Positions 6,936-16,741 of a DNA stretch of 19,261 nt are shown here, in pieces. Positions within the stretch are counted from its first letter, which is position 1, and every line of letters starts with the position of its first letter. The notes beneath the pieces were generated by a model. That model saw only the letters and a program-made list of their open reading frames with translations, searched no databases and was not told where the DNA came from. This DNA is from DASRLE01 sp964558455 (lineage in GTDB: Bacteria; Verrucomicrobiota; Verrucomicrobiia; Limisphaerales; Palsa-1400): positions 1 to 19,261 of the forward strand of contig CAZLEE010000074.1 of assembly GCA_964558455.1 (NCBI GenBank), read 5' to 3'. A program made the translations under genes and the position numbers.

Positions 6936-6955
6936 GGCGCGTGAAGCTTCGCGCC
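6936..6955 (+). terminator. GC hairpin just after the exonuclease gene, possible terminator
   Basis: GGCGCG (6936-6941) and CGCGCC (6950-6955) form a six-base-pair stem around TGAAGCTT, seven bases after the stop codon. No T-tract follows, so it is not a canonical Rho-independent terminator. It may still end or protect the transcript of the 2516-6929 run. Confidence 0.4.
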
Positions 6956-7082
6956 GATGTGTCATTTCCACGCCAAATCCCTGCCAAACCGCCGCTGCAG
7001 CCTGCCCGGCCGGTGGCACCCGCCATGCTGCCTAAAAGAGAAGCTGTCCGATCAGGAGTCTCGAATTGTTCTCCTTCGTAAT

Positions 7083-7865
7083 ATGAATAGAAATGGAACA
7101 TTGCCAGCGATCTTAAGCTTGCTGCTCTTGGTCGCGCCGGTCGCGGCGCAGGCGCAGTTCCAATATGCCACCAATGGCGGCGTCATCAGTATTACCGCCT
7201 ACACCGGCGCCGGGGGCGCGGTGACCATTTCCAACTTCGTCACCAGCATTGCCAGCGAAGCGTTCTGGGAACGCACCACCCTGACCAGCGTCACCATTCC
7301 CAATAGCGTCACCAACATCGGAACCGAGGCCTTCGAATATTGCTACGCCCTGACCAACGTCACAATTCCCGCCAGCATCACCAATATCGCAAGCTACACG
7401 TTCGCCTACGCCGGCCTTCGCAGCATCGCCATCCCCGGCAGTATCACCAACATCGCGGCCGGGGCGTTCCAAGGCTGCGACGGCCTCAAGTGGGTTTTGT
7501 TCGCCGGCAACGCGCCCGGTGGCAGCAGTAATACGTTTGCGTTTATGTACGCCCAAAACGCGACGGTTTGTTATGTCCCCGGCACAACATGGTGGCAGAT
7601 TTCGGATTTTTGCAATCTTCCGGTCGTGCTTTGGAACCCGGTTATCCAAACCGGCGACGGCTATTTTGGCGTGCAGAGCAATCAATTTGGGTTCAACGTC
7701 ACCGGCGCGGCCAATATCCCCGTCGTCGTGCAAGCCTGCGCCAATCTGGCCAATCCCGTCTGGACACCGCTCCAAACCGTCTCGCTCACCAATGGGGCGT
7801 TCTATTTCAGCGATGCGCAATGGACGAATTATCCCGGCCGCTACTACAGCATCAGTCCGCCGTAG
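7083..7865 (+). CDS. Secreted BspA-type leucine-rich-repeat protein with Pedosphaera-type C-terminal module
   Basis: The product is 260 residues. Residues 1-24 are a clear signal peptide (hydrophobic core AILSLLLLVAPVA, cleavage after AQA), which is why I start here and not at the in-frame ATG at 6957. Residues about 26-50 are a lead-in (FQYATNGGVISITAYTGAGG). Residues 53-143 hold four LRR_5 repeats of 22-23 residues, each built as VTNIGTEAFEYCYALTNVTI. Residues about 145-185 are a cap, and 190-260 form a C-terminal module ending in WTNYPGRYYSISPP. The same architecture is common in Pedosphaera-like Verrucomicrobia, as I recall it. It is expected to be exported and surface-attached or released, with a role in binding or adhesion that cannot be named. 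No Shine-Dalgarno sequence precedes the ATG. An AGGAG at 7054-7058 lies too far upstream. Confidence 0.85.
   Translation: MNRNGTLPAILSLLLLVAPVAAQAQFQYATNGGVISITAYTGAGGAVTISNFVTSIASEAFWERTTLTSVTIPNSVTNIGTEAFEYCYALTNVTIPASITNIASYTFAYAGLRSIAIPGSITNIAAGAFQGCDGLKWVLFAGNAPGGSSNTFAFMYAQNATVCYVPGTTWWQISDFCNLPVVLWNPVIQTGDGYFGVQSNQFGFNVTGAANIPVVVQACANLANPVWTPLQTVSLTNGAFYFSDAQWTNYPGRYYSISPP
7239..7511 (+). repeat. Four BspA-type LRR_5 repeats (protein level)
   Basis: Units begin at residues 53, 76, 99 and 121 of the LRR protein, with the pattern (V/I)T-x-I-x-x-x-(A/T)F-x(5)-L-x-x(3)-(I/F)-x(3), 22-23 residues each. The DNA copies have diverged, so this is not a simple tandem repeat. The third unit is one residue shorter than the others. 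Confidence 0.75.
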
Positions 7866-7879
7866 CTTTTAGGCTTCGC

Positions 7880-10800
7880 TCAGGTTTGATTCCAGATTTT
7901 TAATTCGACGGTGTGTTCGATGTGGTCGTCCACCATCGGCACCGTTTCCGAGGTGAGTTCGTTTCCGTCAAGAATAAGCTGGCGCGGGACGGACGGGGCG
8001 GCCTGATCCGCCGCCAGCCGGGTGATGGTGATGTGATAAACGGTTTCCCGATGGCGGTAATGGATTTTATATGTCGTCCAGCTTTTCGGAAATCGGGGGG
8101 TAAGACGCAATTGGTCTCCTTCAAGGTTCACGCCCAGCAACGTTTCTATCAGCAACCGGTACATCCAGCCGGCCGACCCGGTGAGCCAGGTCCATCCGCC
8201 CCGGCCGGTGTGCGGCTCCAGCGCGTAAATGTCCGCGGCAATGACATAAGGCTCCACTTTGTAAATGGCGATTTGTCTGGGTGTCCCGCTGTGGGAAATG
8301 GGATTGAGCAGCGTGAACAATTCCCACGCGTGCTCGTTTTTACCCATGAGGGCAAAGGCCATGGCGGCCCAAATCGCGGCGTGGGTGTACTGGCCGCCGT
8401 TTTCCCGCACGCCCGGAATGTAGCCTTTGATGTAGCCCGGGTTCAGGGAGGATTTATCAAAAGGCGGATCGAATAACTGGATCAATTTGGTTCCGCGCCG
8501 AACCAGCCGCCGGTCAACGGCGTCCATCGCCTGGCTCGAACGTTCCGGCTGGGCCGCCCCGCTGATGACCGACCAGCTTTGCGGGATGGAATCAATCTGA
8601 CATTCCGGGTCGGTCTGGGAGCCGAGCGGTTCCCCGTTGTCAAAATAAGCGCGGCGATACCATTGGCCGTCCCAGGCGTGCAGCTCGATGTTCTGTTGCA
8701 GTTGCAGAGCTTGAGCGAGGCAGCGGTCGGCAAACGGGACGTCGCCGCGCGCGCGCGCCAGCCCGGCGAACCGGGTAAGCACGTCATGCATGAAAAACGC
8801 CAGCCAGACGCTTTCGCCGCGACCCTCTTTTCCCACCAGGTTCATGCCGTCGTTCCAATCGCCGCAGCCCATCAGCGGCAAGCCGTGCTGACCGAATTTT
8901 AGTCCGCGCTCAATGGCGCGCACGCAATGCTGGTAGAGCGTGGCTGATTCCTCGGAGCGATTGGGCAAATCATAATAGGCCTCCTCGTCCGGTTTGACCG
9001 GCCGGGCTTCAAGGAAGGGAATTTTTTCGTCAAGCACTCCCGTGTCCGCCACGCATGAAACATAACGGCAGGTGGCGTAAGGCAGCCACAGGAAGTCGTC
9101 TGAAAAATGGGTGCGCACGCCGCGGCCCGAAGGGGGATGCCACCAGTGTTGCGCGTCGCCTTCCCGAAATTGATGCGTGGCGGCGCGAAGCAAATGTTCG
9201 CGGGTCAACCCCGGTTCGGCATGCACCAGCGCCATCACGTCCTGCAACTGGTCGCGAAATCCGTAAGCTCCGCCCGATTGGTAAAACCCCGCCCGGCCCC
9301 ATAGCCGACAGCTCAAGATCTGATACAGCAGCCAGCCATTGGCCATCACGTTCACGGACGGATCGGGCGTATCGACATTGACCGCGCCCAGGGTTCGATT
9401 CCAATAGGTCCAGACGCCTTCGAGCGCAATGCGGCTGGCGTCCGGCACGCGATAGCGTTGTATCAATTTTTGCACGTCGGCCGGATTGCGCCCGACTCCA
9501 AGACGGAAACTGATTTCCTTCTCCTGGCCATCGGCCAGATCAAAGGTAATTTGCATCGCGCCGCAAGGATCCAGGCCCGCGCCGACTTTGCCGGAAAGGC
9601 GCGCCCGCCTCAGCGCCGCCGGCTGGGCCAAGCTTCCATTTCTGCCGATGAATTCCTGCCGATCCCCGGTGATGACGCGGATGGGATCGTTCGCGTCCAT
9701 AAACGCGATGCGGTCGGGAAATTCGGTGTTGTAATAATTGCGCGCCAGCAACGCACCGGTCTTGAGGTCCACCTCGGTTTGCACATGAAGCAGATTCTTG
9801 TGGCGCAAGTCGCCCAGCACCCATTCCGCGTAACTCGTGACGGACATGTGTCGCGAGCCGCCCGATACGTTGCGTAATTTCAAAACCGAGAATTTTACCG
9901 GCGCGTCCATGGCCACATAGACCCACAGCTCGGATGCGATGCCGTTTTCGACATGCTCAAAAACGGTGTAGCCAAAACCGTGACGGATGACATAGGGCGC
10001 GGCTCCGCGCGCGGGCAACGGGGTGGGCGACCAGAATTGTCCGGTCTGCTCGTCCCGGATATAGAGAGCCTCGCCCGTGGTGTCCTCAACGGGATCGCCG
10101 CTCCAGGGTGTCAACCGAAATTCATGGGAATTCTCCACCCATGTGTAGGCGGCCCCGCTCTCGGATACAACCGTCCCGAAAAAGGGATTGGCCAGGACAT
10201 TCACCCACGGCGCCGGCGTCATCTGGCCGGGGTGCAGGGTGATGACATATTCGTGGCCGTCGCGGGTGAATCCGCCCAGGCCGTTGCCAAATATCAACTC
10301 GCGCTGCGGCAGGGCCACGGACTGGTTGGCGAAGGCGGCGCGGGTCGGCGTCAGAGCCGGAATCAACGGTTCCAGGACGCTTCGCCGTTCCAGTTGCTCG
10401 CTCAAGCTCCCCTTTTCGTCATCCAGCACAATGCGCGCGGCGGATTGCAGCAGCACCCGGTCGTCGTTGGGTATTTGTTCGAGTCGCCGGACGAATATAC
10501 CGCCGGGTTTGTCCAGCATTTGCGCTTCGATGCCGGACGAGATCAAACCTGTGATCTGGTCTTGCAAGGACTGGCGGTAAACCGAAACGTCCTCGTTCAA
10601 GATGACGAGATCAACCGTCAGTCCCTTCATGCGCCAATAGGAGTGCGCCTGGATGAGTTGCCGCACGATTTCGATCTTCTCCGAATCGCTGATGCGGAGC
10701 AGGACAATCGGCGCGTCGCCGGAAATGCCATAGCTCCAAAGACCGCTTTGGCCGCGCCGGTTGTTGCGCAGTACGCCCGGATTGGCGCGGCGGGCGGGGT

Positions 10801-13800
10801 CGGCATATATCAGCGCGCCCGCCAGCCGTCCGTATATCTGGGCTTCGGCTTCGGTGGCGTTGACTTGGCGTAATGTCACATGGCTATGGGTCCAAGCCAG
10901 ATCAAGTATGCGGTCGGCCATACGCGCGCTTTGATATTTCTCCACATAAGCCAGCGCCGCTTCCCGGTTTTCTGTCACGCCCAAAACCAAATCCATCACG
11001 GCCGTTTCGTGGGGAGGCAGGGTCACTTCGCGCCGCAGCGAAATAATGGGGTCCAGCACCGGCCCGACCGTGTTTGACAGCGGCGACCCCCCCCCGCGCA
11101 TCGCGGCCGGGTTGGCCGGCGTGCCGTCCCGCCCAATGAACCGGACACGATCTGTTTCGCAGGAGATTTCCCCCTGTTGCCCCCCTTGTCCCACCATCAG
11201 ATGCAGCAGCCACGGCGGTTTTTCTTCCAGGGAACGGGCGCGGCGGGTGCAGAGTATGGCGGAGGATTTTGGGGCGAATTCCGTCTGCACGAATAGATTG
11301 CTGAAGGTGGGATGCGACGCGTCCGCCGCCGGAACCGCCAGCACCACTTCCGCGTAACTGGTCAATTCTATCGTGCGCGTCACGGCGGAACGATTGGTGA
11401 TTGTGATGCGCCGCAATTCCACGTCGTCTTCCGGCGACACGCTGATCTCGGTGTGAATTTCAAGGCCGGCGCGCCGCTGCCGGAATTCCGCGCGGGCCTG
11501 GGTGAATATGGCTTCGTAACTCTTGCCCGCCCTCAATACGGGCTGATGGGCGGCGGACCAAAAATCTCCCGTCGCCGCGTCACGCAGATAGATAAATGTT
11601 CCCCAGCAATCGCGCGTGGCATCCTCGCGCCAGCGGGTGACTGCCAGATCCCGCCAGCGACTGTAGCCCCCGCCGGCGCTGCTGATGACAACGTGATAGC
11701 GGCCGTTGGACAAAAGATGAACTTCCGGCGTCGGCGTCGAGGGATTCGTAAAGACGCGCATGACGGCTTCGACGTTTTCGGCGCTCTTGCGCGATTCCTC
11801 CATTTTCAGGTCTTCGGAAAGCACGGTCGCAACGGTCTTGGGCACGCGTTCCTGCAAAAGCAAACCCGCCGCCTGCAGCAACGGACAAGCCATGAAACGA
11901 CGTTGCATGGGACGGTTTTTCAGCAGACTGTCCAGCGCCAGCAGGCTCATGCCTTGATGGTGCGTCATGAAGGATCGAACGGTAACGCTGGTTTCGTCCG
12001 GCGGCATCCGCCCCTGGGTGTAATCCACCGCTTCATAGAAACCGTAGGCGCCGGCGCGCCCTTCGCGGGCCAGCCGTTGCATGTTTTCGCACGCTTCCAC
12101 CGGCGCAATCATCAAGGCCATGACGCTGGCGTAAGGAGCGATGACCAAATCATCGGCCAATCCCCGCTTCAATCCCAATCCCGGCACGCCAAAGGCGCGA
12201 TACTGGTAGTTGAGCCGGGCGTCAGTCCAGTTGTAACCCGATTCGGAAACGCCCCAAGGCACGCCGCACAGTTTCCCATATTCGATTTGCTGTTGCACCG
12301 CAGCTTTGCAGGTGTGATTGAGCAGGGTGTTCTCGTAGTCGGGCATGACCAGCATCGGCATCAGATACTCGAACATCGAACCGCTCCACGAAACGAGTAT
12401 GGGCTCGCCATGCATGGCGACGAGCAGTCGGCTCATGGAAAACCATTGTCTCTGCGGCACCTGCCCCAAAGCGATGGCAACGTAGCTGCATAACCGGGAT
12501 TCCGAGGCCAGCAAATCGTAGAAACTCGTGTCGCACCGGCGTTCCAGAACGTTGTACCCGATGGTGAATAAATCCCGCGCCGGATCGAATAGGAACGTGA
12601 AATCCATCGCGGCCATTTTGTCGCTTTGCGCGGCCAGGGCTTCCAAGGCATGCAGACGCAGATGGGCCCGCCCGCCGGCCTCCCGCAGACAGTGCGCGAG
12701 TTCGGCCTCGCCGGGGTCTTCCGCCGCAGGCAGGGGGGAAACCGATTGTCCAAATTCCGCAACCTCCCGCAACGTTTGCGCCTGGTCAAGCTGGGCGAAC
12801 TGTTCCTCAAGCCGGCTGCCGCGCTTCGGGATGGGCAATGCCAGCCAGGGCGCGAGGAACACCATCTCCTCCAATTGTTCCGCACAATTCCGCATCAGGG
12901 TCTGGCTCCATCTCTTGCATCCTTCCCCCCTCTTCGCCAGCGCAACGGAAATTTCCTCCGCCTGATCCGCCGCTGTTTTCAGCAGGGAATAGGCCGCGCG
13001 CAAACCGGACGGCGCTGTCTCCAATTCTTCTTCCAGCCTCGCCAGCGCGGTGTTTTCAGGCGCCAAATCCCTCAGCACCCCCACCGCGTCGCGCAACCCG
13101 GAAAATATTCCCGGCGTGTATGTTTTTTCCCCGGCTTGTTCCTTCAATCCGGAGGCGAGTGTCAACAAATGCCCCGCCAGGTTGCCGCTGTCCACACTCG
13201 ATATGTAGAGCGGCAGGAGCGGCCGCAGGGTGCGCGTCTCATACCAGTTGTAGAGATGCCCGCGATACCATTCGAGCCGTTGCATCGTGGCAAAGGTGTC
13301 CTGGGTGCGTTGTATCAAACCGCCGGTCGATAGATAGCCCAAATCCCGGGCGGCCAGATTGGCCAGCAGTGACAGGCCAATGTTGGTGGGCGAGGTGCGC
13401 GCGGCCACGGCCGGGGCGGGCGTTTCCTGGTAATTGTCGGGCGGCAGCCAGTTTTCCTGCGCCGTGACAAAGGTCTCGAAGAAATACCACGTCTTGCGCG
13501 CGGTGTGCCGGAGAAACTGCAGTTGCGTAAACGTCAAACCCGGCGCCGCGGACGCAATGGGCTGGCTGATCCGCCAGGCGATCCAAGGCGCGACCACCCA
13601 GAGGCCAAGCAGCGGCACGGCCGATACCAGGCAGACCGGATGCAGGACGGCCAGGAAAATTCCCGCCGCCAGCGCACCCGCCGGCGCAATCCACATGGTG
13701 CGATAAAATCCGGCCTCGCTGGCCCCGCCGGCTTGTTCGGCATCGCCCGATGTTTTCCACTCGAGCAGCCGTTTGTGTGTCACCAGCAATCTCACCAGTG

Positions 13801-16546
13801 TCCGGCTGATTGCGTCCAGGCTGACGTAGGCGTCGTAGGGTAAAAACGCCAGGGCGAGCAGCGCCTGGCCAAACTGGCAGCCGCACGACTCGCTGACCGC
13901 CCGCAAATGCATCGCCCATGGCAAATCAGACGGCTTATCTATCGCGTTGACCAACATGGCCGGCAATCCGGGAAGCGCAATGATCGCCAGGACCAGCAAC
14001 GTTGCCAGTCCGCCCAGTTTGGGAAGAAGCAACCACACGCCCGGCATAAGTATGATCAGGGCCAAGGGCACGAGGCTGCGCCTCAGATTGTCAAATATCT
14101 TCCACTGCGACAGCCGGGAAAGCGGATTAGCCAGGCGCCGCGCGCCCGGACCGGGAACCCGCGACAGCAGCCAAGGCGCGATCTGCCAGTCGCCCCGCAT
14201 CCATCGGTGCCGCCGGGCCATATCCACGTCGTAGCGCGACGGATGTTCCTCGTAAAATTCCACATCGCTGACCAGCGCGGAACGGGCATAGCACGCTTCC
14301 AGCAGGTCGTGACTGAGGATGGCGTTCTCCGGGAAACGCCCCCCCATGGCCCGCTGAAAAGCATCAACATCGTATATCCCCTTGCCGATGAACGACCCTT
14401 CCTGAAAAATATCCTGATACACATCGGACACTTCCCGCGTGTAGGGATCAATGCCCGCGTCCCCGGCAAACAGCCGCACAAACCAGGACCGCCGCGCTCC
14501 CGCCAGACTGACCCCCATGCGCGGTTGCAGTATGCCGTAACCCTCCACCACAATGCCGCGCGCGTCATCAAACTCCGGCCGGTTCAGCGGATGGGCCATC
14601 GTCCCCGCCAACTGCCGGGCGGCGTCGCGCGAAAGATGGGTGTCCGTGTCAAGTGTGATGACATACCGGATGTCCGGCAATATCGCCGTATTCCCCGTGA
14701 TCTCGGAAAAACATTCGCGGGAACCGCCGCGCAGAAGGGCGTTAAACTCGGTCAGCTTCCCGCGTTTGCGTTCGCGGCCCATCCACAGTCCTTCCCGCGC
14801 ATTCCAACGGCGCGGTCGGTGAAACAGGAAAAAAAGGGTCTGGTTTTCGGAAGGATATTTCCGGTTCAGCATCTCGATCCCGGCCCGCGCCCGCTGCAAC
14901 AACGCCGGGTCATCAGGTTGCTCTTCCGCCGCCGCGTCGCGAAAATCCGTCAACAGGGCGAAGTGAAGACGCGGATCCCGGTTCGCCAGATAATGTATTT
15001 CCAAGGTCTCAATCAGGCGGTCAACGCTTTCCATGCCGGCCAGCATCGTGGGCACCACCACCATCGTCCTGCTGTCCGCGGCGATGCCGGAGGAGAAATC
15101 CAGGCGCGGCAGCAGGCGGGGTTTCACCAGCAGCATGTACAGCCAGTTCACCAGCGCCACGGTCATCTGGCTGACGCCGACCAGAAAGGCAAAGGCCAGG
15201 AGTATCAGTTCCCATTCCGGCGCGTTGAGTTTCCAAGCCTGCCGCACAAACCCGAAGCTGGCCAGCAGGGCGAGCGCTCCTATGCCGCCGGCATAAAAGC
15301 TCAACGGAAAACGGTTGATGCTTCGTTCTATCGTCGTCCGCCACGGCCACCGCACTTTTACCTGACGCCCCAGCATGGACCCCCCCTTGGCTATCAGATG
15401 AAAACCCACATGGGCGGTCCGGTCCTGACGCCCCTTTTGCGCGGCGCAGTCCGCCGCAGATTGTATGGCGCGCTGCGCAACCTGCGTTTCCGATAACTGG
15501 CTGTGCCGGGCAAAAAACTCAACCGCATGGCGATAGCGATCACGCGTCGCAAAATCCATCTTGCCATATACCCCCGCCGGATCCCCCAGCAAAATCTGCT
15601 CCACCTGGCTCAGGCTTTCGACAAATTCCTCCCAGTCCATCGCGCTCAAAAAACGAAGACTGGCGATGCTGTGGCTGATTGAAACCTGATCGGCCGCCTG
15701 ATTCTGGCTCTCCAGTTGAACCAGTTGTTCGATGGATAATCCGTGTTCGGCCAGCCGTTGTTCCAGCCAGCCGCGCGCCAGGTGCAGCACCGGACTCTGG
15801 CGCGACAATCGCTGGCAAAACTCGGCCACGAACGAACTGGTGACGGGCAGATCGGATTTTGCCATGTCCGCCACCACCACCACCAAGTAGGAGGGGTTCT
15901 TCTCCGCCATGTCCTGCAACCGGTCCACCCACAAATCCGCCAGATCGCGATCCTCCCGCGCCATGCCCAGCCGGCTGGTGACGCGCTGCAAATTTTCAAT
16001 CAAACCCATGCGCAGCATGATGGGAATGGCCCATAACTCGCCCAGTTTCAGGGTCACCTCTGTCTGGTAGGCGGCAATAAAGGCGCGCAGCGGCTCCGGG
16101 TCAATCTGCGCATCCACATGCGAAATCAATTCGAGCACGATGTCATATACGCGCGGAAACCCGGCGGATGGACCGTTCAACAGACGGGGCAGTTCCCGGC
16201 TGTATCCCCGGGGAAGATGCCGCCGTGTCAATTGAATCTGCTCTTCGATGAGATGGAAATTATCCAGCAACCATTCGGCGGCGGGGGTGATGGCGCGGTT
16301 CGGATTCACGACCAGCGTCGCGTGGTTGAACGCCCTCAGTATTTCCTCGTTTTGACTCAACCGGGCCAGCAGGCGATTGGAACCCTGCCGCGTGACCACC
16401 TCATGACTGGCGGCCAGCGCCTTGGCATGACGCGCCAGTTGTTCAACGCTGAACAGCTCGGCCCGCAAGGGCGCCTCATCGGCGCCGGGTCGGGAACGCC
16501 TGTTCCCGGCCATCCAATTTTGTATGCGCAATGGCAGGGTCTGCAT
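7880..16546 (-). CDS. ndvB: Cyclic beta-1,2-glucan synthase (NdvB/ChvB type), GT84-GH94
   Basis: The 2888-residue length matches Agrobacterium ChvB and Brucella Cgs (about 2800-2900). The enzyme starts, extends, cyclises and trims beta-1,2-glucan from UDP-glucose at the inner membrane. Residues 1-400 are an N-terminal helical region. Membrane segments lie near 418-436, 446-474, 822-870 and 950-992. The GT84 transferase spans about 485-800, with DTDTHLSRDA (633-642), EGSFIGKGIYDVDAF (716-730), HDLLEA (746-751) and RRHRWMRGDW (778-787). The middle domain at about 1010-1560 is of the cyclisation (GH189) type, with WGVSESGYNW (1431-1440) and THHQGMSLLALD (1528-1539). Two sugar-binding sandwich domains lie at about 1590-1860 and 2075-2350. 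The GH94 phosphorylase-like domain follows: YGFRDQLQDVMAL (2428-2440), CGDWNDGMN (2561-2569, with the expected catalytic Asp) and IPGVRENGGQYTHAA (2710-2724). No frameshift is seen. No ndvA-type exporter lies in the window. The start has no clear Shine-Dalgarno sequence. Confidence 0.96.
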   Translation of the reverse strand: MQTLPLRIQNWMAGNRRSRPGADEAPLRAELFSVEQLARHAKALAASHEVVTRQGSNRLLARLSQNEEILRAFNHATLVVNPNRAITPAAEWLLDNFHLIEEQIQLTRRHLPRGYSRELPRLLNGPSAGFPRVYDIVLELISHVDAQIDPEPLRAFIAAYQTEVTLKLGELWAIPIMLRMGLIENLQRVTSRLGMAREDRDLADLWVDRLQDMAEKNPSYLVVVVADMAKSDLPVTSSFVAEFCQRLSRQSPVLHLARGWLEQRLAEHGLSIEQLVQLESQNQAADQVSISHSIASLRFLSAMDWEEFVESLSQVEQILLGDPAGVYGKMDFATRDRYRHAVEFFARHSQLSETQVAQRAIQSAADCAAQKGRQDRTAHVGFHLIAKGGSMLGRQVKVRWPWRTTIERSINRFPLSFYAGGIGALALLASFGFVRQAWKLNAPEWELILLAFAFLVGVSQMTVALVNWLYMLLVKPRLLPRLDFSSGIAADSRTMVVVPTMLAGMESVDRLIETLEIHYLANRDPRLHFALLTDFRDAAAEEQPDDPALLQRARAGIEMLNRKYPSENQTLFFLFHRPRRWNAREGLWMGRERKRGKLTEFNALLRGGSRECFSEITGNTAILPDIRYVITLDTDTHLSRDAARQLAGTMAHPLNRPEFDDARGIVVEGYGILQPRMGVSLAGARRSWFVRLFAGDAGIDPYTREVSDVYQDIFQEGSFIGKGIYDVDAFQRAMGGRFPENAILSHDLLEACYARSALVSDVEFYEEHPSRYDVDMARRHRWMRGDWQIAPWLLSRVPGPGARRLANPLSRLSQWKIFDNLRRSLVPLALIILMPGVWLLLPKLGGLATLLVLAIIALPGLPAMLVNAIDKPSDLPWAMHLRAVSESCGCQFGQALLALAFLPYDAYVSLDAISRTLVRLLVTHKRLLEWKTSGDAEQAGGASEAGFYRTMWIAPAGALAAGIFLAVLHPVCLVSAVPLLGLWVVAPWIAWRISQPIASAAPGLTFTQLQFLRHTARKTWYFFETFVTAQENWLPPDNYQETPAPAVAARTSPTNIGLSLLANLAARDLGYLSTGGLIQRTQDTFATMQRLEWYRGHLYNWYETRTLRPLLPLYISSVDSGNLAGHLLTLASGLKEQAGEKTYTPGIFSGLRDAVGVLRDLAPENTALARLEEELETAPSGLRAAYSLLKTAADQAEEISVALAKRGEGCKRWSQTLMRNCAEQLEEMVFLAPWLALPIPKRGSRLEEQFAQLDQAQTLREVAEFGQSVSPLPAAEDPGEAELAHCLREAGGRAHLRLHALEALAAQSDKMAAMDFTFLFDPARDLFTIGYNVLERRCDTSFYDLLASESRLCSYVAIALGQVPQRQWFSMSRLLVAMHGEPILVSWSGSMFEYLMPMLVMPDYENTLLNHTCKAAVQQQIEYGKLCGVPWGVSESGYNWTDARLNYQYRAFGVPGLGLKRGLADDLVIAPYASVMALMIAPVEACENMQRLAREGRAGAYGFYEAVDYTQGRMPPDETSVTVRSFMTHHQGMSLLALDSLLKNRPMQRRFMACPLLQAAGLLLQERVPKTVATVLSEDLKMEESRKSAENVEAVMRVFTNPSTPTPEVHLLSNGRYHVVISSAGGGYSRWRDLAVTRWREDATRDCWGTFIYLRDAATGDFWSAAHQPVLRAGKSYEAIFTQARAEFRQRRAGLEIHTEISVSPEDDVELRRITITNRSAVTRTIELTSYAEVVLAVPAADASHPTFSNLFVQTEFAPKSSAILCTRRARSLEEKPPWLLHLMVGQGGQQGEISCETDRVRFIGRDGTPANPAAMRGGGSPLSNTVGPVLDPIISLRREVTLPPHETAVMDLVLGVTENREAALAYVEKYQSARMADRILDLAWTHSHVTLRQVNATEAEAQIYGRLAGALIYADPARRANPGVLRNNRRGQSGLWSYGISGDAPIVLLRISDSEKIEIVRQLIQAHSYWRMKGLTVDLVILNEDVSVYRQSLQDQITGLISSGIEAQMLDKPGGIFVRRLEQIPNDDRVLLQSAARIVLDDEKGSLSEQLERRSVLEPLIPALTPTRAAFANQSVALPQRELIFGNGLGGFTRDGHEYVITLHPGQMTPAPWVNVLANPFFGTVVSESGAAYTWVENSHEFRLTPWSGDPVEDTTGEALYIRDEQTGQFWSPTPLPARGAAPYVIRHGFGYTVFEHVENGIASELWVYVAMDAPVKFSVLKLRNVSGGSRHMSVTSYAEWVLGDLRHKNLLHVQTEVDLKTGALLARNYYNTEFPDRIAFMDANDPIRVITGDRQEFIGRNGSLAQPAALRRARLSGKVGAGLDPCGAMQITFDLADGQEKEISFRLGVGRNPADVQKLIQRYRVPDASRIALEGVWTYWNRTLGAVNVDTPDPSVNVMANGWLLYQILSCRLWGRAGFYQSGGAYGFRDQLQDVMALVHAEPGLTREHLLRAATHQFREGDAQHWWHPPSGRGVRTHFSDDFLWLPYATCRYVSCVADTGVLDEKIPFLEARPVKPDEEAYYDLPNRSEESATLYQHCVRAIERGLKFGQHGLPLMGCGDWNDGMNLVGKEGRGESVWLAFFMHDVLTRFAGLARARGDVPFADRCLAQALQLQQNIELHAWDGQWYRRAYFDNGEPLGSQTDPECQIDSIPQSWSVISGAAQPERSSQAMDAVDRRLVRRGTKLIQLFDPPFDKSSLNPGYIKGYIPGVRENGGQYTHAAIWAAMAFALMGKNEHAWELFTLLNPISHSGTPRQIAIYKVEPYVIAADIYALEPHTGRGGWTWLTGSAGWMYRLLIETLLGVNLEGDQLRLTPRFPKSWTTYKIHYRHRETVYHITITRLAADQAAPSVPRQLILDGNELTSETVPMVDDHIEHTVELKIWNQT

Positions 16547-16630
16547 GTTATTTCGTTTTCTGACGGGCGTGATCCCGAAACTGCTTCAACACTGATAACA
16601 TGACACGCCGCGCCCCATTCGTCGCCATAA

Positions 16631-16659
16631 AACATCGAATCTTCCGGGGTACCTGTCAA
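16631..16659 (-). promoter_or_regulatory. Weak candidate promoter for the cyclic glucan synthase gene
   Basis: On the minus strand a perfect -35 TTGACA (16659-16654) directly follows an eight-T run. The -10 at 17-bp spacing is GATGTT (16636-16631), which matches only three of six consensus positions. It would give a leader of about 80 bases before the ATG at 16546. The rest of the 16547-16741 gap shows nothing else I can support. Confidence 0.25.
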
Positions 16660-16741
16660 AAAAAACTTTTCCATGCCCCGCAATCAACCTGGAATCGCCC
16701 GGAAATCAGGCGCAGCCCCCCATGAAGAACCCGTTCCGCCT

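Noticed and set aside
7054..7075. AGGAG...CTCCT inverted repeat upstream of the LRR gene
   Set aside because: The arms are five bases with a 12-base loop, which is expected by chance. The AGGAG is also too far from the ATG to be its ribosome binding site.
6957..7082. N-terminal extension of the LRR protein from an upstream in-frame ATG
   Set aside because: It would place 42 Cys/Arg/Pro-rich residues before a clear signal peptide, so the start at 7083 is better.
11312..12493. 393-codon open frame on the plus strand
   Set aside because: It is antisense to the middle of the cyclic glucan synthase, and its composition is that of a shadow frame.
13907..15496. 529-codon open frame on the plus strand
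   Set aside because: It is antisense to the GT84 part of the cyclic glucan synthase. The product is Arg/Gln/Pro/His-rich with no recognisable domain.
16658..16665. Eight-T run (minus strand) after ribH as a Rho-independent terminator
   Set aside because: No stable GC stem sits directly before the T run, so a terminator call is not supported.
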